Shown: positions 52,226 through 61,595 of the stretch, piece after piece
How the letters are laid out: each line of letters starts with the position of its first letter
Position numbering within the stretch: position 1 is the first letter of the stretch
Assembly: GCA_045106195.1 (NCBI GenBank)
Contig: JBGCEH010000045.1
Location: 89,962 to 153,961 of the forward strand
Source of the DNA: Granulosicoccus sp045106195
Lineage (GTDB): Bacteria > Pseudomonadota > Gammaproteobacteria > Granulosicoccales > Granulosicoccaceae
Direction: 5' to 3'
DNA length: 64,000 nucleotides
Notes under the pieces: generated by a model
The model's input: the letters and a program-made list of their open reading frames with translations, nothing else
What the model was told of the DNA's origin: nothing
Databases searched by the model: none
Program-made: the position numbers and the translations under genes

Positions 52226-53215
52226 ATGCACCATTCACGAGTAACTTCCAGTCTTGCAGTCAGTTTGGCCTTAGCTGGCGTTTGTGTCGCGGGTAGCGCC
52301 CAAGCTGAGAAATGGGATATGCCTATGGCCTATTCTGCAACCAATTTTCATTCTGAAACTGGCCAGCAGTTTGCTGAATGTGTCACCAGTGGCACCGTCG
52401 GCGAGATAGAAATCGTCACGCATCCCAGTGGTTCTTTGTTCAAGGGAGGCGACATCAAGCGCGCCATTCAGACAGGACAGGCGCAAATCGGTGAACGTTT
52501 GATGTCCGGGCACCAGAATGAGAATGCGGTCTTCGGATTCGACTCCATTCCGTTCCTTGCAACCTCCTTCGACGACAGTGCGCGCCTCTTTGCAGCTGCA
52601 AAGCCCACCATGGAAGCGCTGTTGGACGAGCAGAACCTTGTCATGCTGTATGCCGTGCCGTGGCCGCCGCAGGGCTTGTATTTCAAGAAAGAGGTTAACT
52701 CGGTTGCTGACATGAAAGGCATCAAGTTTCGATCATACAACAATGCGACGGCACGTCTGGCAGAGCTAACAGGCATGCTTCCGGTCACTATCGAAGCTGC
52801 TGAAATTTCTCAGGCATTCGCAACCGGTGTTGCAGAATCAATGGTCTCATCGGGTGCGACCGGCTACGACCGAAAAGTCTGGGAAAGCCTGACTCACTTC
52901 TATGAGGTAAACGCATGGCTTCCGTACAACTATGTCATGGTAAACAAGGATGTCTGGAATGATACAAGTGATGCTCACAAGGGCGTCATAAGAGGTTGTG
53001 CTCAACTGGCTGAATACGCAGGTACATGGCGCTCACGTGAATACACCGGGTTTACCATGGCTGGTCTTGCCGAGGGCGGCATGAGTGTCGGACCAGCAGG
53101 CGATGCTCTGGTTGAGGAACTGAAAGTGATCGGTGAGACAATGACGGCCGAGTGGCTGGAAGCTGCAGGTGATGAAGGCAAGGCCATCATGGAAGCGTAT
53201 AGCGCCTCAAAGTAG
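52226..53215 (+). CDS. dctP: TRAP transporter substrate-binding protein (DctP family)
   Basis: A 329-residue periplasmic binding protein with a signal peptide (SLAVSLALAGVCVAGSAQA). The mature part shows FHSETGQQFAECV, VTHPSGSLFKGGDIKRAIQTGQAQIGE and the conserved ligand-contact stretch MKGIKFRSYNNATARLAELTGMLPV. The ligand is unknown; an organic or amino acid is likely from its dadA-like neighbour. It is 119 bases after that gene and 93 bases before the small permease, with a hairpin in between. Confidence 0.92.
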   Translation: MHHSRVTSSLAVSLALAGVCVAGSAQAEKWDMPMAYSATNFHSETGQQFAECVTSGTVGEIEIVTHPSGSLFKGGDIKRAIQTGQAQIGERLMSGHQNENAVFGFDSIPFLATSFDDSARLFAAAKPTMEALLDEQNLVMLYAVPWPPQGLYFKKEVNSVADMKGIKFRSYNNATARLAELTGMLPVTIEAAEISQAFATGVAESMVSSGATGYDRKVWESLTHFYEVNAWLPYNYVMVNKDVWNDTSDAHKGVIRGCAQLAEYAGTWRSREYTGFTMAGLAEGGMSVGPAGDALVEELKVIGETMTAEWLEAAGDEGKAIMEAYSASK

Positions 53216-53230
53216 GTTTCGGTCCATATT

Positions 53231-53290
53231 CAGGGAGTTCCCTGATACGTGCATTAGCGAAAAGACAATCCGGGTTTATCTCGGATTGTT
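53231..53290 (+). terminator. Two hairpins between dctP and dctQ, probable attenuator
   Basis: CAGGGA-GT-TCCCTG (53231-53244) is followed by ACAATCCG (53265-53272) paired with CGGATTGT (53282-53289), then TTTGTT. The second hairpin has perfect 8-base arms and a short T-rich end. It probably reduces read-through so that the binding protein is made in excess over the permeases, a common TRAP/ABC arrangement. Confidence 0.55.
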
Positions 53291-53308
53291 TGTTATAGGA
53301 GCCCCTTT

Positions 53309-53830
53309 ATGAAGGCCTACGACAGGTTCTGCCGTTTTCTGGATGGTGTCTACACCGCGGGTGGTGTTCTGGCAGCGCTGTTTCTGGTTGCCATCTTGCT
53401 GCTGATTGTCATACAGATGATGGCAAGATGGACGGGGCAGGTATTCAGTGGAGCACCTGATTATGCTGGCTATTGTATGGCCGCTGCCTCGTTTCTGGCT
53501 TTCGCTCACGCGCTGAACAGAGGCGCACATATCAGGGTCAGTCTGTTGCTCAATGCGGCGGGGCGCTTCCGGTATGCGCTGGAAGTATGGTGTTTTACGG
53601 TCGGCGCTGCCGCAGCTTGCTATCTTGCCTGGTACGCCGTAAAAGCGACCGTATGGTCGCACAAGTTCCACGATATCAGTCAGGGCCAGGATGCCACGCC
53701 GCTCTGGATTCCACAGTTGGGTATGAGTATCGGTGCGGTGTTGCTAGCTATCTGTTTCTGCGACAACGTGTTGAGACTGATCGTTCTCAGAAAACATGCC
53801 ATCGTCTCTGACGTGGTCGCACACCACTAA
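53309..53830 (+). CDS. dctQ: TRAP transporter small permease (DctQ)
   Basis: A 173-residue membrane protein with four predicted helices, starting AGGVLAALFLVAILLLIVIQMMAR. The region FSGAPDYAGYCMAAASFLAFAHALNRGAHIRVSLLL matches the DctQ signature (E/D-y...a..flg...a...g.Hi.v). The RBS TAGGAG lies upstream. It is 17 bases before the large permease. Confidence 0.92.
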   Translation: MKAYDRFCRFLDGVYTAGGVLAALFLVAILLLIVIQMMARWTGQVFSGAPDYAGYCMAAASFLAFAHALNRGAHIRVSLLLNAAGRFRYALEVWCFTVGAAAACYLAWYAVKATVWSHKFHDISQGQDATPLWIPQLGMSIGAVLLAICFCDNVLRLIVLRKHAIVSDVVAHH

Positions 53831-53847
53831 ATCATCGGATAGGGGAT

Positions 53848-55155
53848 ATGCAGGAATTCGCGGCCATTGGTATCTTTCTATTCGTTCTGTTCACGCTGCT
53901 GGGGACGGGCGTATGGGTGGGTCTGGCCTTGCTTGGAGTGGCCTTTGTCGGCATGACACTGTTTACCTCGCGTCCCCCCGGGGACGCCATGATCACGACC
54001 ATCTGGTCGGCCTCCTCATCATGGACTCTGACCGCATTGCCGTTGTTTATATGGATGGGTGAGATTCTTTATCGAACCCGCTTGTCTCAGGATATGTTTC
54101 GGGGGCTATCGCCCTGGCTGGCGCGGTTGCCGGGTGGTCTGGTGCACACGAATGTCGTGGGCTGCGCAGTTTTTGCTGCGGTGTCGGGCTCATCTGCTGC
54201 CACGCTGACAACTGTGGGTAAGATGTCCATTCCCGAATTAAGAAAACGTCGTTACCCCGAAAAAATGGTCATCGGCACATTGGCTGGCGCTGCCACTCTC
54301 GGTCTGATGATTCCACCTTCTCTTACACTTATTGTGTATGGGGTGACGATCAACGAAAGCATTCGAAAGCTGTTTTTGGCAGGCGTACTTCCCGGGCTTG
54401 TGCTGGCACTGATGTTTATGGCCTACATTGCGATAATGAGTAAACTGTCAAAGTCGTTTGATCCCGAGCCAGAGCCTTCCATGAGTTTTCTGGAAAAAGT
54501 GAAGAACAGCCGGTATCTGATTCCTGTAATACTGCTGATCTTGCTGGTTATCGGATCGATGTATGCGGGTATTGCTACCGCGACCGAAGCTGCAGCGTTC
54601 GGTGTGATTGGTGCCTTGATTCTTGCAGCGGTACAACGTTCCCTAAGCTGGAAAACGTTTACCGCCAGCCTGATGGGGGCGACGCGTACGTCGGCAATGA
54701 TTGCCCTGATCCTTGCGGGGGCCGCCTTTCTGTCCCTGTCCATGGGTTTTACGGGTTTGCCAAGGGCATTAGCCGATTTCATCGGTCATCTGGACTTGTC
54801 GCAATTTGAACTACTCATGGCTCTGCTGGTTTTTTATATTGTTCTGGGCTGTTTTCTCGATGGAATATCATCGGTTGTATTAACGATGGCCGTTGTGGAG
54901 CCCATGATCAGGCAAGCGGGTATTGATGTCATCTGGTTTGGAATATTCGTTGTCGTCGCGGTTGAAATGGCTCAGATAACACCGCCGATCGGATTCAACC
55001 TGTTCGTCCTGCAAGGTATGACAAACCACGACATGGGCTACATCGCCCGAGCAGCCTTACCCATGTTCATGATCATGGTGCTAATGGTGTTCGTCCTGAT
55101 AGCCGTGCCTGAACTGGCCACATGGCTACCCGATACCATGCGCAGTCTGCCCTGA
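53848..55155 (+). CDS. dctM: TRAP transporter large permease (DctM)
   Basis: A 435-residue permease with about 12 membrane helices. DctM hallmarks are LPLFIWMGEILYRTRLSQDMF, GCAVFAAVSGSSAATLTTVGKMSIPEL, GTLAGAATLGLMIPPSLTLIVYGV and the C-terminal EMAQITPPIGFNLFVLQG. It is the Na+-driven transport channel of the system. Its end faces the diguanylate cyclase/phosphodiesterase gene convergently, with a 32-base gap. Confidence 0.94.
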   Translation: MQEFAAIGIFLFVLFTLLGTGVWVGLALLGVAFVGMTLFTSRPPGDAMITTIWSASSSWTLTALPLFIWMGEILYRTRLSQDMFRGLSPWLARLPGGLVHTNVVGCAVFAAVSGSSAATLTTVGKMSIPELRKRRYPEKMVIGTLAGAATLGLMIPPSLTLIVYGVTINESIRKLFLAGVLPGLVLALMFMAYIAIMSKLSKSFDPEPEPSMSFLEKVKNSRYLIPVILLILLVIGSMYAGIATATEAAAFGVIGALILAAVQRSLSWKTFTASLMGATRTSAMIALILAGAAFLSLSMGFTGLPRALADFIGHLDLSQFELLMALLVFYIVLGCFLDGISSVVLTMAVVEPMIRQAGIDVIWFGIFVVVAVEMAQITPPIGFNLFVLQGMTNHDMGYIARAALPMFMIMVLMVFVLIAVPELATWLPDTMRSLP

Positions 55156-55187
55156 CGTCACTCGCTTGCCGGACTTGCGGTTCACGC

Positions 55188-57992
55188 TCAGGCGGCCTTG
55201 GGCTTGTTAGTCAGCGATGCAATGGCCTGATCGACCGGTGCTGGTCGGCCGATGTAGTAACCCTGTGCGTAATTGACGCCAATTCGCCTGAGCTCTTCAA
55301 CGGTTGCAAGATCTTCCACGAACTCGGCCACGGTTTCTATGTTCATCGATTCGCCTACACGATGTATGGCGCGTACCATTTCGCGATCAATCGGATTCCT
55401 GACGATTTCCTTGACGAACTGGCCGTCGATTTTGATGATATCGACAGGCAGGTTTTTCAGGTACCCGAAGGAGCTAAGGCCCGATCCGAAATCATCCAGC
55501 GCAACCTTCGCGCCCGTAGTCCTGATGCTTTTGATAAGATCAACTGCCACAGAAAAGTGCGAAATTGCAGCGGTTTCGGTCAATTCAAACCAGATCCTTG
55601 ATGGATCAACCTTATGTACTTGAAATTGATTCTGGATGAATGATTTCAGTGTAGGGTCAGCCGCAGACTGTCCCGATAAATTGATCGAGAAGCTACAGTT
55701 GCTTCCGGGGCCCGTGGATTGCTGCGCCACGTTTTGCAATGCGTTGCGGATGACCCAGCGATCAATGTCCCGCATCAGATCGTAACGTTCAGCTGCCTGA
55801 ATGAATTGCCAGGGCGTGACCTCCAATCCATCCTTATCAGCCAATCGGAGCAGAAACTCAAAATGTGTCACAAGCGGTTCATCCCTGGCGGGAGTCAGAC
55901 TGGCCACCGCTTGTACATGAAGTCTGAACTCATTGTTATGGAGCGCCGTCTGTAATCGGGGTAACCAGTTCAGCTCCTCTGAGCGTTCAGTCATACCCTC
56001 ATCATTTTCAGAATAGATAGACATGCTGTTTCGTCCACTGTCTTTCGCTTCGTAGCATGCTATATCCGCCGCTGCCATAACGTCCTTGCTATTGGCGCAC
56101 AGTGTATCGATATGGACTACACCAATACTCGCCGTGATGGAAAATGTATTGCCTTGATGCGTAAATATGTATTTCTGAAAAAATTCATAGATACGTGTAG
56201 CGACCGCTGTGGCTGCCTCTTTGTCCACACCAACCAGTATCAGGCCAAACTCATCGCCACCCAGTCTTGAAAGGATATCCTGATCACGAATCATCAATTG
56301 CAAACTTTTAGTGAGCTCTATCAGCAACTGGTCTCCGGCGCGATGACCGCAGGTATCGTTGACAATCTTGAACTGGTCAAGGTCCATATAGCAAAGTGTA
56401 TGGGTAAGACCTGTAGATGGCATCTCCTCGATTAATCGTTCCAGCGATTGCTCAAAGAAATATCGATTGGTACACCCGGTAAGGGCATCGTAGTTGGCCT
56501 GGTACGCAAGCTTGCGGGTCAGGCGGCGTTCGTGGCTGATATCTCGCAGCACCATGACGTGACCCGTAACCACGCCCTCATGATCACGCGAACTGGAAAG
56601 ACTCATACGCAGCACGAAGTCCTCATCAACGTGGCCGGCAGGAATAACATCGAGTTCTTTTTTGCTGTTGTGAGTTACGTTGCGCAATTCGCTGTCGAGA
56701 TTGAGGAGCCTGGTGTCGTCGGTTGCCCTGTGAAATTGCGCCAGAGACTGAATGGGTTGGCCAACGATAGCTGATGCACGTGTGTTGAACTGGATAACGG
56801 CGGCAGGGTTTATGTGCACAATGCGCAGCTCTGCGTCGAGAGTTATAATCGCATCCTGGACCGAGTTGAGCGTTTTCTCCGCTTTCTCGCGTTCTCTGAA
56901 CAGGTTTTGCAACCCTTCAATATGTTCAATTTCACTTTGCCGCCGGTCTACAACGTGCTTGGTGTAAGAGCACGAGATCAGAATGACAAGAAATGTGGAA
57001 GCGATCGTAAACACCAGTGTTATCAGGGTAAGGCCTACAGAGCGCTCAAGTGTGATGACAAGCTTCGTGCTGGAGGATATGGTCCAGACCTCCTCAACCG
57101 ATTTTTTCGGATACAACCAGGTCAGAAACAGCGTTTGCCCGGAACGGTTCCGCGCAGAATAGACCGGCTCGCTGCCATTGGCATTAACAAGGTTGATGGA
57201 GATATCAAAGTGCGTGACGATCTTTGTCAGTCCACTAAACATCCGCTCGAGATTAAGTGTCAGCCAGAAGCCACCAGCATCGGCGTCCAAACCCGTTTGC
57301 GACGCGGTGTGCGAGGCGGGTTCCGAGCTGTCTTTCCTAGCTATGGGACGTAAAGCAATGAGATCGCCCTTCAGTGGCCAGGCATCAGGTAGTTCGATAA
57401 TGGTTGAAGCGTTACTGATCTCCATGTTCTCAATAGCTTCACTGAATCCCGGAAGTGCACGAAAATCGGTGCCGATCAGTCCCGGAATAGTGGCATAGAC
57501 AGGGCCCGCCACGGATATTGGGTAGTAGGTATCCTGTTTATCTTGAGCGGAAAAGCGACCGATTTCGTTGATCCGGGCAATGCTGAAGTCGGAGTAGCCG
57601 TTGTGGCTCATTATCGATTCGAACGTATCACGTTGTTCATGCGTGATTTTTTCATAGCGTCCGAGGTTTTTTATGTAACGGGCATTTTTCAGAATGTCAT
57701 CGGAAAAGCGAAGAAGCTTGTTGTAGTCAAGGTCAGAGGACACATCGTGCAGGCCGACCATCGACGCCAGCACGGTGTTGATGACACTAATGCGCTCACC
57801 CACATGTTGTGTAACAGCATTTGCCTTTTGATATGTTTTGTCATCTTGAAAATGATAGTTAATCCTGTTGGCAAGGTAAAAAATTGTCGGTATGGCAAAG
57901 AGCAACAAAAAAGCGGTACACAGCAGTCTTGGGGACTCTTTCACAGCGTGATAGATGTCCTTGATTCTCTGTATAGCGTCGGTTTCGTTCAT
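55188..57992 (-). CDS. Membrane PAS-GGDEF-EAL cyclic di-GMP enzyme
   Basis: A protein of about 934 residues from the ATG at 57992 (MNETDAIQRIKD...). A helix near 23-42 and another near 330-352 flank a periplasmic CHASE-like sensor. A PAS domain follows (LNSVQDAIITLDAELRIVHINPAA), then GGDEF (SRLGGDEFGLIL) with an intact inhibitory RxxD site five residues before it. The EAL domain has ExLxR as EFLLR and keeps FELTET, LDDFGSG, IIKIDGQFV and QGYYIGRP. Both enzyme halves look active, so net activity depends on the sensor input. Earlier in-frame starts lack a Shine-Dalgarno. Confidence 0.92.
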   Translation of the reverse strand: MNETDAIQRIKDIYHAVKESPRLLCTAFLLLFAIPTIFYLANRINYHFQDDKTYQKANAVTQHVGERISVINTVLASMVGLHDVSSDLDYNKLLRFSDDILKNARYIKNLGRYEKITHEQRDTFESIMSHNGYSDFSIARINEIGRFSAQDKQDTYYPISVAGPVYATIPGLIGTDFRALPGFSEAIENMEISNASTIIELPDAWPLKGDLIALRPIARKDSSEPASHTASQTGLDADAGGFWLTLNLERMFSGLTKIVTHFDISINLVNANGSEPVYSARNRSGQTLFLTWLYPKKSVEEVWTISSSTKLVITLERSVGLTLITLVFTIASTFLVILISCSYTKHVVDRRQSEIEHIEGLQNLFREREKAEKTLNSVQDAIITLDAELRIVHINPAAVIQFNTRASAIVGQPIQSLAQFHRATDDTRLLNLDSELRNVTHNSKKELDVIPAGHVDEDFVLRMSLSSSRDHEGVVTGHVMVLRDISHERRLTRKLAYQANYDALTGCTNRYFFEQSLERLIEEMPSTGLTHTLCYMDLDQFKIVNDTCGHRAGDQLLIELTKSLQLMIRDQDILSRLGGDEFGLILVGVDKEAATAVATRIYEFFQKYIFTHQGNTFSITASIGVVHIDTLCANSKDVMAAADIACYEAKDSGRNSMSIYSENDEGMTERSEELNWLPRLQTALHNNEFRLHVQAVASLTPARDEPLVTHFEFLLRLADKDGLEVTPWQFIQAAERYDLMRDIDRWVIRNALQNVAQQSTGPGSNCSFSINLSGQSAADPTLKSFIQNQFQVHKVDPSRIWFELTETAAISHFSVAVDLIKSIRTTGAKVALDDFGSGLSSFGYLKNLPVDIIKIDGQFVKEIVRNPIDREMVRAIHRVGESMNIETVAEFVEDLATVEELRRIGVNYAQGYYIGRPAPVDQAIASLTNKPKAA

Positions 57993-58271
57993 CTTCGCTG
58001 GACAAACCTTGCTAGAGGCAAGTGCAGGGAGCTGGCGGCAAGGGTTCCGCGTGGTATAACCGTGCAATTACTGTTCTGTGCAGAAGCAATAACCGAAGGT
58101 TGGGATGCTTGTCTGTCGGCCGCCATGACAAAATCTCAAAAGGGCGCACGAATGTGACGCCTAAAGAAGATATAGCGGCCGGATACTGAGGTTAATACAG
58201 AGACAATACGTATCGCCAGTGTGTTGGGTCGCACATTGGCTGCTCGCAACCAGGCAACGGCTTGACGGCTG

Positions 58272-58294
58272 CCGAGCCGGTCTGTCCGGCTCGG
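58272..58294. terminator. Perfect 9-bp GC-rich hairpin, probable terminator of the DUF2852-like gene
   Basis: CCGAGCCGG (58272-58280) pairs with CCGGCTCGG (58286-58294) around TCTGT. It lies just beyond the 3' end of the minus-strand gene at 58305. No strong T tract follows on either strand, so termination may be partial. Confidence 0.5.
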
Positions 58295-58304
58295 GCCCTG
58301 GAAT

Positions 58305-58544
58305 CTATAGTCGTGAAGACGAGTTTTTAAAGGATTCCACAGCCGCTTTCCATGCAGTGCCGATTCGGCGTGCAAATATGCCGAGAGTAATGGGGCGGCT
58401 TAGGTCCAGGCCCAGCTTGTTCCCCCATATTATGTACGCCAGCATGGCAAGGGCGAATGGCCAGGCGATAAGAAACATCACCACCACTATGCCGATGTTG
58501 ACGGCACTCCAGCTGGGAGTCAGTTGCTGTTTAAGATCGTTCAC
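58305..58544 (-). CDS. Small membrane protein, DUF2852-like
   Basis: A 79-residue protein with a hydrophobic segment at about 15-42 (AVNIGIVVVMFLIAWPFALAMLAYIIWG), then a polar tail. The pattern W...N.G..V..F..AWP.ALAMLAY..WG matches DUF2852-type small membrane proteins. No function is known. It lies between the cyclic di-GMP enzyme and the universal stress protein on the same strand, with its own upstream gap. Confidence 0.65.
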   Translation of the reverse strand: MNDLKQQLTPSWSAVNIGIVVVMFLIAWPFALAMLAYIIWGNKLGLDLSRPITLGIFARRIGTAWKAAVESFKNSSSRL

Positions 58545-58606
58545 GGGATGCCTGCGGTTGATTCAAGGTTACTGAGACTATGTAGTCTGATACGTCGTTT
58601 TTCAAA

Positions 58607-59455
58607 TTACCGGAACAACAGAACGGGCACTTTGCAGGAACGGATCATCTCTGTTGTTGTGGAGCCGATAATCAGATTACGGATACGTGAATGCCCATAA
58701 GCTCCCATTACTACAAGGTCGAATCCCTGCGCCTCAACCTGATCGGTGATAACGGTTTCCGGTTGACCTTGCAGAATGGCGCCCGTCGCCGAAAACCCGC
58801 CGGTACTCAGTGTGGCAACAGCCCCTTCGACTTGTCGCCGATGTTCAGGGGTTTCGCTGCCGACCATCAGTACATGACTGTCCAGATCATTGTAGTGAGC
58901 AGATTTTGACAGAAACTCTATGGCTTTCAGTGAACTCTTGCCACCATCAAATGCAAATAAAACTCGGTTTATCGGCTTGAAACTTCGTGATGCAACCAGT
59001 ACAGGTTTGGTGGTTGAGCGAATCACACGTTCAAGGTTTGACCCCAGGTGTCCGGTATCGAAATCGGCGGCTTCGCCCCGTTTGCCTAGAACAAGCAGGT
59101 CGCATTCGACCTCCTGAACCGTCTCGACAATTTCGCCGTTGCGCAAGCGCGTATGCACACCCTTGACCCCTCGTGAACCGAGAAGGGTCTCCGCGTCGTC
59201 CAGAATGGCCCTTCCGCGTTTCTGTGCCAGGCGGGCTTTCTGTGCATCCAGTTCGGCCAGTTCGGCCAGCAGCGATGACCTGGCACCCAGACCAATACTG
59301 CCGCTAAGGTTTGACGGTTCGCTGGAGACATTGCGTCGTCCGAGGACATGGATGACATCGACTTCGCTCCCGGCACGATTTGAAATCCATGCAGCATGCT
59401 CGCACACGCTTGCCGAATAAATGGAACCATCAATGACTGCTACTAGTTTAGACAC
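58607..59455 (-). CDS. Tandem universal stress protein (UspA family)
   Basis: A 282-residue protein with two Usp domains (about 1-145 and 146-282). The second ends with VVMGAYGHSRIRNLIIGSTTTEMIRSCKVPVLLF, which has the ATP-binding G-x2-G-x9-G-S/T pattern. The first has LLVLGKRGEAADFDTGHLGSNLERVIRSTTKPVLVA. It lies 16 bases after the SulP transporter gene, so the two form an operon, a pairing often seen for SulP anion transporters. It probably regulates or stabilises the transporter under stress. Confidence 0.93.
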   Translation of the reverse strand: MSKLVAVIDGSIYSASVCEHAAWISNRAGSEVDVIHVLGRRNVSSEPSNLSGSIGLGARSSLLAELAELDAQKARLAQKRGRAILDDAETLLGSRGVKGVHTRLRNGEIVETVQEVECDLLVLGKRGEAADFDTGHLGSNLERVIRSTTKPVLVASRSFKPINRVLFAFDGGKSSLKAIEFLSKSAHYNDLDSHVLMVGSETPEHRRQVEGAVATLSTGGFSATGAILQGQPETVITDQVEAQGFDLVVMGAYGHSRIRNLIIGSTTTEMIRSCKVPVLLFR

Positions 59456-59471
59456 AAGCTATCTTCCGAAA

Positions 59472-60968
59472 TCAGTGGCCTATCATATCGTCAAGGGCGC
59501 CAGGTTTGTCATGAACTGCCAATTGATCGACAATGGTTTCACTGGCCTCGTTTAGTCCTATGATTTCAACCTCGCTGCCTTCCCGTCTGAATTTCAATAC
59601 CACCATGTCCAGAGCCTGAACACTGGAGATATCCCAGATGTGCGCGTTACTGACGTCAATGACGACGGTTTCCAGCGCTTCCTTGAAATCGAAAGAAGCG
59701 GTAAATTCATCACTAGAGGCGAAGAAAAGCTGGCCTTCGACCAGATAGGTACGCTTGCGCTCATCGTCCGAGAGTTTGGAGGTAACGCGGAAGATCTGCG
59801 AGATTTTCCAAGCGAAGAAAATACCGGAGAACAACACACCCACCAATACGCCAATGGCCAGATTATGGGTGGCGACAACGACGATAACCGTTGCCAGCAT
59901 GACGATTGAAGAGCTTCGGGGATGATCGCGAAGATTGACAAGCGACGACCAGCTAAATGTCCCGATAGAGACCATGATCATTATGGCGACAAGCGCTGGC
60001 ATGGGAATCTGCTTAACCCAGTCTCCCAGAAATACGATCATGAGCAACAGAAAGATACCGGCACAAAACGTCGAAAGCCGGCCCCGGCCGCCGGATTTTA
60101 CATTGATAATTGATTGTCCGATCATGGCGCACCCAGCCATCCCTCCGATAAATCCGGTAGCCGTGTTCGCTATGCCCTGGCCAATGCATTCGCGGTTCTT
60201 GTCGCTACGGGTATCGGTAAGCTCATCCACGATCGAGGCTGTCATCAATGATTCAAGAAGTCCTACCGCCGCTACCGCTACTGAGTAGGGCAGGATAATC
60301 ATCAGGGTTTGGAACGTTAACGGAATATCCGGTAGCAAAAATATGGGTAGAGAGTCAGGAAGCTCGCCCATGTCACCCACGTTGCGCACGTCAAGACCCA
60401 TGAGGAGAGATACTGTGGTAAGTACTATGATGCAGACAAGAGGCGAGGGCACGACGCTGGTGAGTCGCGGCAAAAGATAGATAATGCCCAGACCGGCGGC
60501 CACCATAACGTAGGTGAGTAACGGGTTAGGTATGTTGATAAGCTCAGGGAGCTGCGCCATGAAAATCAGTATAGCCAGTGCATTGACAAAGCCTGTCATC
60601 ACTGAACGGGAGACAAAACGCATAACGTAGCCCAGCTTTAGAAGCCCCGCCAAAATCTGTATGAGGCCAGCGAGAATGGTGGCAGCTAGTAAGTACTGCA
60701 GGCCGTGTTCCTTGACCAGAGTCACCATAAGCACGGCTGTGGCGGCGGTTGCCGCCGAGATCATGCCCGGCCTGCCACCTGTAATGGCGACGATAACGGC
60801 AATGGAGAAAGAGGCATATAGCCCGACTTTGGGATCAACGCCTGCGATGATGGAAAAAGCGATGGCTTCTGGAATCAATGCAAGGGCCACGACGAGTCCT
60901 GCAAGGATATCGGCCCGGATGTTGCCAAACCATTCCAGTTGCCAATTGGCTAAGGATTCTGTTTTCAC
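59472..60968 (-). CDS. SulP (SLC26) family anion transporter with STAS domain
   Basis: A 498-residue transporter with about 10-14 membrane helices and a C-terminal STAS domain (about 395-498; VVIDVSNAHIWDISSVQALDMVVLKFRREG). The N-terminal signature is VVALALIPEAIAFSIIAGVDPKVGLYASF, and GFIGGMAGCAMIGQSIINVKSGGRGRLST follows later. SulP proteins move sulfate, bicarbonate or organic anions. Marine homologues with a Usp partner include BicA-like bicarbonate transporters, but the substrate cannot be decided here. Confidence 0.93.
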   Translation of the reverse strand: MKTESLANWQLEWFGNIRADILAGLVVALALIPEAIAFSIIAGVDPKVGLYASFSIAVIVAITGGRPGMISAATAATAVLMVTLVKEHGLQYLLAATILAGLIQILAGLLKLGYVMRFVSRSVMTGFVNALAILIFMAQLPELINIPNPLLTYVMVAAGLGIIYLLPRLTSVVPSPLVCIIVLTTVSLLMGLDVRNVGDMGELPDSLPIFLLPDIPLTFQTLMIILPYSVAVAAVGLLESLMTASIVDELTDTRSDKNRECIGQGIANTATGFIGGMAGCAMIGQSIINVKSGGRGRLSTFCAGIFLLLMIVFLGDWVKQIPMPALVAIMIMVSIGTFSWSSLVNLRDHPRSSSIVMLATVIVVVATHNLAIGVLVGVLFSGIFFAWKISQIFRVTSKLSDDERKRTYLVEGQLFFASSDEFTASFDFKEALETVVIDVSNAHIWDISSVQALDMVVLKFRREGSEVEIIGLNEASETIVDQLAVHDKPGALDDMIGH

Positions 60969-61595
60969 GGATATGGGGTGCTGTTATGACGGATAAAAGG
61001 AAAGCGAAGGTAACAAAGCACACGGCAGGCCCATCTGTCTGACGGGCACGTTAGCTGTGATGCATGACGGAAAGGAGAGTTATACTGGCGGTTGCAAGCT
61101 AGCGTATACTTGAGCGAAACGTTGGTCTGTGTTGCACGGGAAAGGCTGCGCTGAGCTACCTGTGACACAAAAGGGCTATGCAGGGATTTTCATTTATCAT
61201 GCTAATGTAGTGCATAATAGTCAAGTCTGGTGAGAACTGATAGCTTCAGTTCTGTGCCTCAATGAGTTAGTGAGGCAGGCTGCCATGGGGTTATGCCGGT
61301 GCGGTCATGCTGCCAGCGACGTGTAAAGCGAATGTCGCGGCGCCCGGGCTGCGGTACACAGGCTTTGGTTTGAGAATTAAGGCGCATACTTCCGGACTTT
61401 TTTGTTGCAGGTTTGCATACGGATATTGCAGCGCCATCTGGCAAACTGTTCTGCTTGTTGCCAGGTAACTCAAGCAAGAATAATTACGCGTAATGTGTTC
61501 AGTCCTGCATGCGCATGGTAGGAGCCTGTTGTCGTGCGAAGCTTGCGCGGCTCAGAAGAATGAACAGTTGATCAAATCATGGTGAAGTTAGACGT
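60969..61595 (+). promoter_or_regulatory. Long gap with stacked hairpins; leader of the disordered protein gene
   Basis: This 627-base region holds no supportable gene. It separates the divergent SulP gene from the disordered-protein gene. On the plus strand a promoter-like CATAAT at about 61213 is followed by AGAACTGA-TAGCT-TCAGTTCT (61233-61253), then TGCCTC...GAGGCA (61255-61277) and GCGAC...GTCGC (61316-61338). A leader of over 300 bases with several hairpins, or a small RNA, is possible; this is inference. Confidence 0.4.
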
